64,000 bases of DNA, taken from the NCBI GenBank assembly GCA_902601345.1, contig CACKMK010000001.1, forward strand, positions 1-64,000. The letters run 5' to 3'. The notes under the pieces were generated by a model. It did not search any database and was not told where the DNA came from. It saw only the letters and a program-made list of their open reading frames with translations. Shown piece by piece: positions 35,306 through 44,199 of this stretch. The stretch is from an uncultured Candidatus Poseidoniales archaeon (lineage in GTDB: Archaea > Thermoplasmatota > Poseidoniia > Poseidoniales > Thalassarchaeaceae). The position numbers and the translations under genes are program-made. Numbering within the stretch: position 1 is the first letter of the stretch; every line of letters starts with the position of its first letter.

Positions 35306-36439
35306 GTGAGTTCAGTAATTGTTGATTGGCGTCGAACCCCATTCAGTAGGTCCCACAAGGGGGAATTATCTGAAGTAAGGCCTGATGAATTTGCCTCACA
35401 GGTGCTAGTTGATCTGCTTGACAACCTAAACATCGATCCGGCCGAAATAGATGACGTGATAGTCGGCTGTGCATATCCGGAAGGAGAGCAGGGATACAAT
35501 ATTGGACGCTTAATGGCACTTATGGCGGGTCTGCCGAAAGAGGCCCCTGGAATAACAATAAACAGACTCTGCGGGTCTTCCATGCAGGCAATCATGTACG
35601 CATCGGCAAACATTTCTGCTGGCTGGGGAGAATGCTTCGTATGCGGTGGTATAGAATCAATGTCTCGGGTTAAGAGGAGGGGATTCAATTGGAGCCCACA
35701 TCCAAAATTCGAAACCGATTTTCCGGAGGCCTACGTGAACATGGGCATCACTGCGGAGAATGTTGCAGAATTGTATGGGATATCCAGAACGGAACAGGAG
35801 GAATTTTCCCTTCTGTCTCATACAAAGTCATCAAATGCCGAACAGTCGGGTAAGTTCGCCGAGGAGATAGTCCCCATAGCACACAACGATGTTTTAATCT
35901 CCAAGGATGGGTGTATCAGGCCGAACTCTACTCTGGAATCAATGTCTCGTTTAGATCCAGCCTTCATAGATGGGGGGACCGTAACCGCTGCTACCTCCTC
36001 TCCGCTAACAGATGGTGCCGTTTTTTCCGTTGTTTGCAGTGAAAATTTTGCCAGAAAAAATGAATTGCAACCATTGGCCAGAATTGTCTCTGCTGCAACC
36101 ACGGGTTGTCCTCCCGAACTGATGGGTTTAGGCCCGGTTTCCTCTACCAGACTTGCACTAGAGAGAGCAGATTGGGACTCCAATGAAATTGACGTCTTCG
36201 AGTTGAACGAGGCCTTTTCCTCACAGAGTATTGCTTGTATCAGGGAACTAGGATTAAATCCAGAAATAGTAAATATCGATGGAGGCGCTTTGTCCATAGG
36301 ACACCCATTGGGTGCTTCTGGAGCCAGGATTGCCTGTAAAGCTGCCAGCATATTATCTCGGGAAGGGGGTAAAAAGGCCCTTGCCTCTATGTGTATCGGC
36401 GGTGGCATGGGGATTTCAATTGCCATGGAGTCACTTTAG
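35306..36439 (+). CDS. Thiolase (acetyl-CoA acetyltransferase family)
   Basis: 377-residue thiolase. The acyl-accepting Cys89 sits in NRLCGSSMQA, the catalytic His in GHPLGASGAR and the second Cys in CIGGGMG, so all three active-site elements are present. It could supply acetoacetyl-CoA for the mevalonate route or act in beta-oxidation. No HMG-CoA synthase or DUF35 partner adjoins it, and the degradative-type NEAFSSQS motif is more typical of biosynthetic/degradative bacterial thiolases than of the archaeal DUF35-linked type. The start is a GTG at 35306. Confidence 0.93.
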   Translation: MSSVIVDWRRTPFSRSHKGELSEVRPDEFASQVLVDLLDNLNIDPAEIDDVIVGCAYPEGEQGYNIGRLMALMAGLPKEAPGITINRLCGSSMQAIMYASANISAGWGECFVCGGIESMSRVKRRGFNWSPHPKFETDFPEAYVNMGITAENVAELYGISRTEQEEFSLLSHTKSSNAEQSGKFAEEIVPIAHNDVLISKDGCIRPNSTLESMSRLDPAFIDGGTVTAATSSPLTDGAVFSVVCSENFARKNELQPLARIVSAATTGCPPELMGLGPVSSTRLALERADWDSNEIDVFELNEAFSSQSIACIRELGLNPEIVNIDGGALSIGHPLGASGARIACKAASILSREGGKKALASMCIGGGMGISIAMESL

Positions 36440-36483
36440 CCAAGCATCGACGACCTCATGAATGAACATACATTAGGAAAGTC

Positions 36484-37677
36484 ATGAGCGAGGATACCGG
36501 AGTCTCCGTCATCGGTGACAGCTTGGAAGGGAAGAGGGTTATCCTTGCAGTTTCCGGTGGAATTGCCGCCACAGAGTCTGTCAAGCTCGCTAGAGAACTA
36601 AGGAGACATGGCGCAGAAGTATTCCCGATGATGTCTAAGTCCGCAGAGAAAGTAATCACTCCGCTTGCCCTGTCATGGGGGTCTGGAATCGAGGTAATGA
36701 CTGATTGGAAGTCAGAAATGTCCCAACTTGGGGGGTTCGATGGTTTGATCCTGGCCCCAGCAACCAGGAATACCATCGCTAAGTTCGTTCATGGAATCAT
36801 TGACTCCCCGATAATGATGGCAATCTCCGCAGCATCTGGAAGCGAAATACCAATTCTGTTTGTTCCATCGATGCATAACGATCTTTTCCAGGACAAGGTT
36901 ACTGATGATCTACTATCCGAAACAGCTAACCGGGGCGTGGAAATAATGTTTGATGACCCACAAGAGGGTAAGAGGAAGCAGCCCGACCCTGTAGAGATAG
37001 TTGCGACCTTCTGCAATCTTGTAAACCGAAGTATTGCGGGTAGGAAGAGAGTAGCAATTACTCTCGGTGCGAATGCGGCCCCAATCGACTCGATACGGAA
37101 AATTGTGAATACTTCTTCAGGAAATACGGGATGGTCAATCGCCGAGTACCTTCATAGGATGGGTCATGACGTAGTATGTCTTTCCGGAATAACAAGTAGA
37201 AAACCAACATTTAGTTTGCCAGATATTAGAACCGCCGAGTCGTCTGATTCGATGCTGGAAGAATCTATCATTGTCGCTAAATCTGAAAACAAACCAGAAT
37301 TTTGGATTCATGCAGCAGCTATTCTGGACTATTCCCCTGAACCGATCTCTGGTAAATTCCCTAGTAATTCTGGAGATTGGGAAATCACACTCAAACCTAC
37401 TTTGAAGCATCTTAAGGTGTTAAAGGAGCATACAATTGGGTCAAAACGAATCGCGTTCAAACTTGAGGTATCTGGGGCAGAGGACTCTCTTATTGGCAAA
37501 TCAATAGACTTGATATCCGAAAACGAACTATTAGCTGTAGTGGCAAATATGCTGACTGATGTCCAAGGAAAATCCAACTCTAGATGTAGAATTGTATTTT
37601 CGGATGGAAAGGTTTCGGAAATCAGTGACATTGGTGATTTATGCGTAGAAATCGAGAGAATCATTACATCTTATTGA
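36484..37677 (+). CDS. coaBC: Bifunctional phosphopantothenoylcysteine decarboxylase/synthase
   Basis: Makes 4'-phosphopantetheine for coenzyme A. The N-terminal CoaC half is an FMN-binding flavoprotein with VSGGIAATESVKLARELRR and PSMHNDLF, whose His belongs to the decarboxylase active site. The C-terminal CoaB half begins near residue 190 (RKRVAITLGANAAPIDSIRKI) with the CTP-binding NTSSGNTGWSIAE segment. The 397-residue length is standard for the fusion. It follows the thiolase gene by 44 nt on the same strand. Confidence 0.94.
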   Translation: MSEDTGVSVIGDSLEGKRVILAVSGGIAATESVKLARELRRHGAEVFPMMSKSAEKVITPLALSWGSGIEVMTDWKSEMSQLGGFDGLILAPATRNTIAKFVHGIIDSPIMMAISAASGSEIPILFVPSMHNDLFQDKVTDDLLSETANRGVEIMFDDPQEGKRKQPDPVEIVATFCNLVNRSIAGRKRVAITLGANAAPIDSIRKIVNTSSGNTGWSIAEYLHRMGHDVVCLSGITSRKPTFSLPDIRTAESSDSMLEESIIVAKSENKPEFWIHAAAILDYSPEPISGKFPSNSGDWEITLKPTLKHLKVLKEHTIGSKRIAFKLEVSGAEDSLIGKSIDLISENELLAVVANMLTDVQGKSNSRCRIVFSDGKVSEISDIGDLCVEIERIITSY

Positions 37678-37720
37678 CGTAACTTAAATCGAATAATTCA
37701 AGCCAACTAACGAGGAGCGA

Positions 37721-39244
37721 ATGAATGTGTCTGAACCTTCTAGGGCTAAGCGGGGAATTCCTCCAAAATCCGAATTCAACGAGTGGTACCCCGCAATAGT
37801 CGAAATTGCCGATTTGGTAGACAAGCGGTATCCGATAAAAGGTATGGATGTCTGGAAGCCATACGGACTAACCGCAATGGGACTAATTGACTCACTTGCT
37901 AGAAGAGAGATGTCCAGGACAGGACATCACGAACATCGCTTCCCGCTACTAGTTCCAGAGGATCTTCTGGACAAGGAAAACAAACTTGTCTCTATGTTGA
38001 AAGCAGCACGCGAATCAGGCGTCGATCCGTCAGAACTGAGATTTGACGAAGAGGCTTCGGGATTCAAGAAAGAAGTATATTGGGTTACTCACGGAGGAGA
38101 GAATAAGCTAGAGATCCCGATGTTTCTCAGACCAACATCCGAGACTCCTATGTACACCATGTTCTCACTTTGGGTAAGGAGTCATGCCGATCTCCCACTG
38201 AAGACATTCCAAATCGTTAATACCTTCAGGTATGAGACAAAGCAAACTCGCTCTTTCATCAGGGTCAGGGAGATTCATTTCTTTGAGGCACATACTGTAC
38301 ATGCCGACCAAGACGGCGCAGACGAACAGATAGAAGAAGATGCTGAGATGGTTCAAAGAATAATGCACGATTTGTGCCTGCCCTCTTTGGTCTCTAAGAG
38401 ACCGGTTTGGGATACATTTCCCGGTGCGTGGTACACAAAGGCAGCGGACGTTGTAATGCCCAATGGCAGAACACTTCAGGTAGCGACCTATCACCATTAC
38501 AAGGACCAGTGGGCGAACGCATTCGATCTTTCTTACGAAGACCCCGAGGGGAACACAAAGCCCTGCCATCAAACTACGTTCGGAATGTCCGAGAGGCTTC
38601 TAGGAGCTGTTGTTGGTATGCATGGTGACGATAAGGGTTTGATATTACCTCCTGCCATAGCCCCCATTCAAGTTGTAGTTATGCCGATAGCTGCACATGC
38701 AGACAGCAACGTGGAACCAGCAGCCCAGGCACTGGCCGAACGCCTTTCCGCATCCGGAATTAGGGTAGAACTAGACACTAGGGACGTTCGGCCAGGTGTG
38801 AAACACTATGACTGGGAAATAAAGGGGGTTCCAATCAGAATAGAGCTGGGACCTAGGGACTTGTCCGCAGGGAAGTTCATCCTCACTGTGAGGACGGGTT
38901 CCAAGTCTGAGATTCTTATGGAAGAAGCCGAGAAACACGTATTGGAGTCACTTGAAAGATTGGCGGAAGATTTGCGCCAGAGGGCAAAATCTCTGGTTTC
39001 TGATAAAGTGCAGCCTTTCCCCTTCGATAATCTGGATTATGATGTCTCCCAGGAATCTTCAATTGAAAATGGAATCGTATACCAGATAGCATTCGAAGGG
39101 AATGACTCAGATGCAGAGCTTTTAGAAAAGAAGACAGGCCTTACTCTGCTGGGAGAATGCGATGACGAATTTCCCGAAGAAAGGAATTGTCTAATCACAG
39201 GAAAAGCGACAAAAAGGATGCAACATATAGCCAGAATGTATTAA
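37721..39244 (+). CDS. proS: Prolyl-tRNA synthetase (archaeal/eukaryotic type)
   Basis: Class II synthetase for tRNA-Pro. The 507-residue protein starts with the FNEWYPAIVEIADLVD-like archaeal N-terminus and has the motif 2 region NTFRYETKQTRSFIRVREI, motif 3 in the core and the C-terminal zinc-like domain ending in tyrosine (RMY), a known mark of this type. There is no bacterial editing insertion. It is convergent with the small membrane-protein gene, one base apart. Confidence 0.96.
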   Translation: MNVSEPSRAKRGIPPKSEFNEWYPAIVEIADLVDKRYPIKGMDVWKPYGLTAMGLIDSLARREMSRTGHHEHRFPLLVPEDLLDKENKLVSMLKAARESGVDPSELRFDEEASGFKKEVYWVTHGGENKLEIPMFLRPTSETPMYTMFSLWVRSHADLPLKTFQIVNTFRYETKQTRSFIRVREIHFFEAHTVHADQDGADEQIEEDAEMVQRIMHDLCLPSLVSKRPVWDTFPGAWYTKAADVVMPNGRTLQVATYHHYKDQWANAFDLSYEDPEGNTKPCHQTTFGMSERLLGAVVGMHGDDKGLILPPAIAPIQVVVMPIAAHADSNVEPAAQALAERLSASGIRVELDTRDVRPGVKHYDWEIKGVPIRIELGPRDLSAGKFILTVRTGSKSEILMEEAEKHVLESLERLAEDLRQRAKSLVSDKVQPFPFDNLDYDVSQESSIENGIVYQIAFEGNDSDAELLEKKTGLTLLGECDDEFPEERNCLITGKATKRMQHIARMY

Positions 39245-39245
39245 C

Positions 39246-39791
39246 TCACTTCTTGAAAAATAAGCCTGCAATGGCAATAACTGTGAAAAAAGAAAGAATC
39301 ATCAAGTCACCTACTAATGGTTCTGTCATCGGCTTTACCCATGCTTCTATCTGGTGAAGGCCATCCCAAGTGTATCCTTTGGTCCAGACAACCTTGGTCT
39401 GTGAGTAGTCTTCACTACAAATCTGCCTCATGTTTGCGATTCCAGTTGAGCATAATATTGTCCCAACCCCGATGACCATGTTGAAGATTGTACCAGCTAA
39501 TCCACAGAAACCGAAAAACACCAATCCCCATCGTCTAGATCTCCCATCGGCTCCTATTTTCAAGTCAGGCAGGTCGGGGATAAAATCAGGAAGGCTGATG
39601 TCATTAGAAATCAGTCCGATATCAACTTCCTCAGGGGATCCACCTATCTCCGGGGCAAGGACTCCCATCTCCTCTAATGCTTCACTCCCGTAAATTCTCT
39701 CTGCCATAGAATACAGTTCCGGATCTTGCTCGATCTCTACCGGATCGATATTCCCCTCGAGTAACCTTCTGACTGCGTCGTTATCAGGCAT
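39246..39791 (-). CDS. Uncharacterised membrane protein with acidic N-terminal domain
   Basis: 181 residues: an acidic soluble N-terminal region of about 85 residues with a PDFIPDLPDL motif, two hydrophobic helices (about 90-115 and 158-178), and between them an extracytoplasmic loop with the pair Cys-Ser and Ile-Cys-Ser-Glu that could form a disulfide. No family is recognised. It is just downstream of the transketolase pair, separated by 57 nt, and may be part of that transcript. Confidence 0.6.
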   Translation of the reverse strand: MPDNDAVRRLLEGNIDPVEIEQDPELYSMAERIYGSEALEEMGVLAPEIGGSPEEVDIGLISNDISLPDFIPDLPDLKIGADGRSRRWGLVFFGFCGLAGTIFNMVIGVGTILCSTGIANMRQICSEDYSQTKVVWTKGYTWDGLHQIEAWVKPMTEPLVGDLMILSFFTVIAIAGLFFKK

Positions 39792-39848
39792 CTATACTCT
39801 TGACGGATTGAGGCCCCTATCAAATGAACCCATACTTGTCGATCAGGA

Positions 39849-40793
39849 CTATAATTTCCTACTAATTGCTCTTCTCGCGGCCTCGCAGATTCCAACTTCA
39901 TTCAAACCCATCAATTCCATCAGTTCCGAAGAGGCACCACTCTGTCCAAATCTATCTCTAACTCCGACCATCTCCAAGGGAGTCGAGGTATTGGTTGAAA
40001 GCCACTCTGAAAGAGCGCCCCCCAATCCGCCAATCACAGAGTGGTCTTCGGCCGTGACAAACGCGCCGCAGGAATCTGACAGTTTTGCGATTAGCTCCAC
40101 GTCCAGCGGCTTGATTGTGTGCATATCGACCACGGTACAGCTTATGCCCTCGCTAGAGAGAGTTTCTGCAGCAGAGATAGCGACTCCGACCATTACCCCA
40201 CATGAGATGATTGCCAAGTCCCCTCCTTCTCTGAGAACTGAACCAGATCCAATTCTCAATTTTGAACCGTCCTCGTACAGTCTTGGGACCTTGTTCCTAG
40301 CCGTCCTCATGTATGACGGGCCATTCAAATCGACTAGTTGAGATGTTAACTCCTCCGCTGAAATATCGTCACAGGGATGAATCACAGTCATATTCGGAAT
40401 TGTTCTGTAAATAGCTAAATCCTCTATTGACTGAGCACTGCTTCCATCTGTACCAGTGTGTATTCCACCATGGCTACCACAGATATGTACAGGGAGGCCT
40501 GGACGAGCAATTCCGTTACGAACTTGCTCGAACGCTCTTTCTGTGAATATCGCGAATGTGCTAGCAAACGGGATCTTCCCAGAAGACGCCATACCAGCTG
40601 CAACAAGCATCATATTCTGTTCTGCAATTCCTAATGACACTGTCCTGTCGGGATATTCGTCACGAAAGTGGCATGATTTGGTCGATTTTCCCAGATCAGC
40701 CTCTAACACGACGACACGAGGGTCTTGTGCAATTCGCAGAAGACCCTTCCCATATCCATCTCTGGATGCCCCTCCAGACGAAGGTGCACTCAT
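39849..40793 (-). CDS. Transketolase C-terminal subunit
   Basis: Pyrimidine-binding plus C-terminal half of a split transketolase. The 314-residue protein shows VVLEADLGKS, the GIAEQNMMLVAAGMA segment with the catalytic Glu that activates thiamine diphosphate, and the later HTIKPLD and AEDHSVIGGLG elements. It overlaps the N-terminal subunit gene by four bases (ATGA), so the two halves are translated together and should form one alpha2beta2 enzyme for pentose-phosphate interconversion. Confidence 0.94.
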   Translation of the reverse strand: MSAPSSGGASRDGYGKGLLRIAQDPRVVVLEADLGKSTKSCHFRDEYPDRTVSLGIAEQNMMLVAAGMASSGKIPFASTFAIFTERAFEQVRNGIARPGLPVHICGSHGGIHTGTDGSSAQSIEDLAIYRTIPNMTVIHPCDDISAEELTSQLVDLNGPSYMRTARNKVPRLYEDGSKLRIGSGSVLREGGDLAIISCGVMVGVAISAAETLSSEGISCTVVDMHTIKPLDVELIAKLSDSCGAFVTAEDHSVIGGLGGALSEWLSTNTSTPLEMVGVRDRFGQSGASSELMELMGLNEVGICEAARRAISRKL

Positions 40794-41656
40794 GATAACT
40801 CCTCCAATGCAATTCGCAACTCCTCATCATTCGGGGCCTTTCCATGGAAGGATGGATTGTTCTCCATGAATGAAACACCATTTCCTTTGATAGTATTCGC
40901 CACAATAGCAACAGGACCCCCATCTTCGCTGTTTGCCCAATCTACTACATCAACCAAAGAGGACATATCGTGGCCATCTACTTCCTTGACGGTCCAACCA
41001 AAAGATCGAAACTTCTCGCCAATATCTCCAATTTCCATCTGTACATTCATGAAGTCATCATTTTGAATTCTGTTTCTATCTACAATTGCTCTAAGGTTGG
41101 TTGCATTGTGGTACTTCGCTGCCATAGCAGCCTCCCATATCTGACCTTCTTGAGTCTCCCCGTCTCCCAACATAACCCAAATTTTTCTGTCACTTGAGTC
41201 CATTTTGGCAGCGATGGCACACCCGAGACCGAATGACAAACCCATCCCCAGACTTCCAGCAGAGAAATCTACTCCCTTGGTCCAGTTCATATCGACGTGA
41301 CCTTGGCAAACAGATCCAAGTGTCCTAAATCCCATGATGTCGCCCTCATCGAGGACTCCCATTTGGTGTAGAATGGAGTACATAGCAGGACTTGCATGGC
41401 CTTTGCTCATGATGAACCTATCACGATCTTCCCAATCAGGGTTGCTTGTATCAAAACGAAGACATGTTCCATATATTGCGACCATACAGTCTATCGCCGA
41501 TAGTGACCCTCCAGGATGTCCAGATTTCGCTGAATGTGTCATTTTAACAATGTCAACCCTGCATCTCCTAGCCATTTGCTCGAGCTCACTAACATCTACT
41601 CTGGTACCGTCTCCCATGGGCAAAAGTGACGCGTCAGGGCTATTGATGGTTTTCAA
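40790..41656 (-). CDS. Transketolase N-terminal subunit
   Basis: Thiamine-diphosphate-binding half of the split transketolase. The 288-residue protein has MTHSAKSGHPGGSLS near the N-terminus, DRFIMSKGHASPAMYS, and the cofactor signature GDGETQEGQIWEA followed by NRIQ. It is the first gene of its operon, divergent from mqnE. The frame opens at a TTG (41656); an ATG at 41617 is a good alternative. Split transketolases are common in archaea. Confidence 0.94.
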   Translation of the reverse strand: MKTINSPDASLLPMGDGTRVDVSELEQMARRCRVDIVKMTHSAKSGHPGGSLSAIDCMVAIYGTCLRFDTSNPDWEDRDRFIMSKGHASPAMYSILHQMGVLDEGDIMGFRTLGSVCQGHVDMNWTKGVDFSAGSLGMGLSFGLGCAIAAKMDSSDRKIWVMLGDGETQEGQIWEAAMAAKYHNATNLRAIVDRNRIQNDDFMNVQMEIGDIGEKFRSFGWTVKEVDGHDMSSLVDVVDWANSEDGGPVAIVANTIKGNGVSFMENNPSFHGKAPNDEELRIALEELS

Positions 41657-41772
41657 TGAGATTTATTGTTTAACCATCCAGTAGAGTGATTCAAATCATA
41701 CCATTAGTTCGGACGTTTGTGAATCCAGACTTCTCGGGCTCTGAGCGTAATTGGCGTGCAGAACTATCAAGA

Positions 41773-42921
41773 ATGACAATTCCAATTTCAATCAGAAATG
41801 ATGTTTTACTCAGCAAAGCCCTTCAAAGTTTAATCGATGAAGGACGAGTATCCTGTGAGCTGGGAGAGGAATTGCATACTAATGCCACACTGCCCGGATT
41901 GACCGCTCTGGCGATGATGATCAAAAAGTCAAGGTTTGGAAATAGTATCTTTTTCAATGAAAACCTCCATGTAAACACAACGAATGTCTGTACACTAGCA
42001 TGTAGATTCTGCGCTTTCAGAAAGGGTCCAAGGCACAGAGATGCATATTCTCTTACTCCCGAAGAGTTCGTATCCAGGATTGAACCATTCGAAGGTAAAA
42101 TCGACGAGGTGCATGCGGTGGGTGGGCTCCACCCAGATTGGACCATAGATCACTATTCAGAGATTTATCGAATTACTAAACAGAGGTTTCCTGGAATAAG
42201 CATCAAGTCATTAACTGCCGTCGAAGTAAAGCATATTGCATCCAAATCTGGATTGGGGGTTTTGGAGACACTTACTATTCTGAGAGACTCAGGCCTCGAC
42301 TCCCTACCAGGAGGAGGGGCAGAGATTCTCGTCGATACTATCAGGGATCGTATTTGTATGGGTAAAGAGAAGTCTTCTGAATATTTGGAAATACACGGCA
42401 TAGCACATGAATTAGGGATCCCAACAAATTGCACCATGCTTTTCGGCACCATTGAAACAATCCAAGATCGCATCACTCACCTGAACAAACTGAGAGAACA
42501 GCAAGACTCCTCTGGAGGATTCCAGTGTTTCGTACCATATCCATTCCTGAAGGACAATACAAGATTGCCAGAGGCGCGACTAGCATCTGGCGAGGAAGTA
42601 ATCCGAATTATCTCCCTTTCTAGGATAATGCTGGACAATATTCCACATATCAAGGCTTACAGGATGAACATCGGTGATCATCTTTCGACAATCGCAATCA
42701 ACTCCGGGGCAGATGACATAGACGGAACTGTCGGTCACGAGGAAATAATGCATGTTGCAGGTAGTACTACAAATTTGAACTACGACTCATACAAGCTAGG
42801 AAATCTCATTGTCTCGGCAGGCCAAAATCCTGTAAAAAGAGACTCCACATATACGCGATTCGAGCCCTTGGAAATTAAATCAAAAAAAGAAGGCAAACTA
42901 CTCCCAATAATAGGTCAGTGA
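41773..42921 (+). CDS. mqnE: Aminofutalosine synthase MqnE (radical SAM)
   Basis: Second step of the futalosine route to menaquinone: joins the MqnA product to S-adenosylmethionine to give aminofutalosine. The radical-SAM cluster motif is CTLACRFC (CX3CX2C), followed by the MqnE-type segments VGGLHPDW, DSLPGGGAEI, FGTIET and HIKAYRMNIG with GADDIDGTV. These are closer to MqnE than to the related MqnC. From the ATG at 41773 the protein has 382 residues; an upstream in-frame GTG at 41686 is possible. It is four nt upstream of mqnA. Confidence 0.92.
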   Translation: MTIPISIRNDVLLSKALQSLIDEGRVSCELGEELHTNATLPGLTALAMMIKKSRFGNSIFFNENLHVNTTNVCTLACRFCAFRKGPRHRDAYSLTPEEFVSRIEPFEGKIDEVHAVGGLHPDWTIDHYSEIYRITKQRFPGISIKSLTAVEVKHIASKSGLGVLETLTILRDSGLDSLPGGGAEILVDTIRDRICMGKEKSSEYLEIHGIAHELGIPTNCTMLFGTIETIQDRITHLNKLREQQDSSGGFQCFVPYPFLKDNTRLPEARLASGEEVIRIISLSRIMLDNIPHIKAYRMNIGDHLSTIAINSGADDIDGTVGHEEIMHVAGSTTNLNYDSYKLGNLIVSAGQNPVKRDSTYTRFEPLEIKSKKEGKLLPIIGQ

Positions 42922-42925
42922 ACCC

Positions 42926-43723
42926 ATGTCATGGGATGGAGTTCTTGGCAGAGTTTCTTTCATCAACTGCGATCCAGTTTTTCATACGATTCCTGATAGC
43001 TGGCAGGTTCTCTCCGCACCCCCGTCTTGGTTGACAGGTCATCTTCTACGTAGAGACTGCATCACTGCTCCCATTCCAACAGCCGACTATGCATCCAATG
43101 TGGGAGAACTCAGTCTCATTAGGGATATAGGAATAGTAGGCCGTGAGTCTGTCGGTTCGGTTCTTCTATTCGGAAATAGGCCCATTGAGACAATGAGGGA
43201 CATCGCATTACCCTCAGACTCCTCGACGTCCAATATGCTGATGAGATGGATACTAATGCAGAGGGGCCTCGATCCAAAATATGTCAAAATGGGTCCTGAT
43301 ATGGACTCGATGCTCGATGAATGCGATGGGGCACTAATAATTGGGGATCGAGCAATAGCTGCTGCCATCCATAATCCTGAGTTAGTAAGAATGGACCTCG
43401 GCAGAGAATGGGCGGAGATAACTGGTCTGCCCATGGTTTTTGGGGTATTCGCTGCCAGGAACGACTCCGACGACCATTCAATAAGCAGGGCAAGAAAATT
43501 GATGCTAGGCAATTACAACATCTTTCTTGAACAAGAGGAAGTAAGGAACGTTGTGATTTCAAATGCTTCGAAGAAGGTCAGCCTGTCCGTTGAAAGAGTG
43601 GGCGAATACTATGCCAATGAAGTCTCTAACCTACTCAGTCCAGAGTCAATCAAAGGTCTGAGAGTCTTCCTAGAGGAGGTTTGTGATATAGATTCCAATC
43701 CGCACTGGTTCGACCACAATTAG
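42926..43723 (+). CDS. mqnA: Chorismate dehydratase MqnA
   Basis: First step of the futalosine menaquinone route: dehydrates chorismate to 3-[(1-carboxyvinyl)oxy]benzoate. The 265-residue protein has the MqnA N-terminus GRVSFINCDPVFH, the GDRAIAA element near residue 146 and the DLGREWAEITGLPMVFGVFA block. The periplasmic-binding-protein fold is recruited as an enzyme, and no signal peptide is present. It forms an operon with mqnE and overlaps the convergent HEAT-repeat gene by four bases. Confidence 0.93.
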   Translation: MSWDGVLGRVSFINCDPVFHTIPDSWQVLSAPPSWLTGHLLRRDCITAPIPTADYASNVGELSLIRDIGIVGRESVGSVLLFGNRPIETMRDIALPSDSSTSNMLMRWILMQRGLDPKYVKMGPDMDSMLDECDGALIIGDRAIAAAIHNPELVRMDLGREWAEITGLPMVFGVFAARNDSDDHSISRARKLMLGNYNIFLEQEEVRNVVISNASKKVSLSVERVGEYYANEVSNLLSPESIKGLRVFLEEVCDIDSNPHWFDHN

Positions 43724-44199
43724 TCGGAGTACTCGAGATTCTTGCTGGATACCCAGTTTAGGAGATCTATGGCTACTTCGCAGGATTCTGCCACTACCAC
43801 CTCTTCATCCAACGCAAACTTTTCCAGCGTACTCATGGCAGTCCTGTTGCCAATAGCGCCCAAGGCCTCTGCTGCCTCATGCCTTACCATTACATCTTCC
43901 TCCATATCTTCTAGTCTTTCAATTAGGTGAGGGACCGCATTATCATCCTGCATTTGCCCTAAAACATAAGCAATCTCGTGCTTTAGTAATGCAGACGAAG
44001 AGTCAAACGCATCTGCCAGCGAATCCACGGCAGGCTTGCCTCCGATATTCCTCAATGCGAAAAGAGCCCTCATCCTCTGAAACATTTTCTCGCCCTCGTC
44101 ACACAAGGTATCACGCAGTTTCTTCACGCTTTCATCATTTCTTGCAGGAGGGGCTGGATCGACTGATCCAAACTCGCTAATTTCGGGCCTTTCACTCAT
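43720..44199 (-). CDS. Half-length deoxyhypusine hydroxylase-like HEAT-repeat protein
   Basis: 159-residue all-helical HEAT-repeat protein. Two His-Glu motifs, KHEIAYVLGQMQ (His74-Glu75) and RHEAAEALGAIG (His107-Glu108), are 33 residues apart, and the ending VAESCEVAIDLLNW also matches the deoxyhypusine hydroxylase (DOHH) family closely. As I recall it, human DOHH has about 302 residues made of two similar halves and four such motifs (56/57, 89/90, 207/208, 240/241) that bind a di-iron centre. Here only one half is present, so a homodimer would be needed to build that site. The ATG at 44199 overlaps the mqnD stop by eight bases. Function as a hydroxylase is inference; a regulatory HEAT protein is the alternative. 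Confidence 0.82.
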   Translation of the reverse strand: MSERPEISEFGSVDPAPPARNDESVKKLRDTLCDEGEKMFQRMRALFALRNIGGKPAVDSLADAFDSSSALLKHEIAYVLGQMQDDNAVPHLIERLEDMEEDVMVRHEAAEALGAIGNRTAMSTLEKFALDEEVVVAESCEVAIDLLNWVSSKNLEYSD

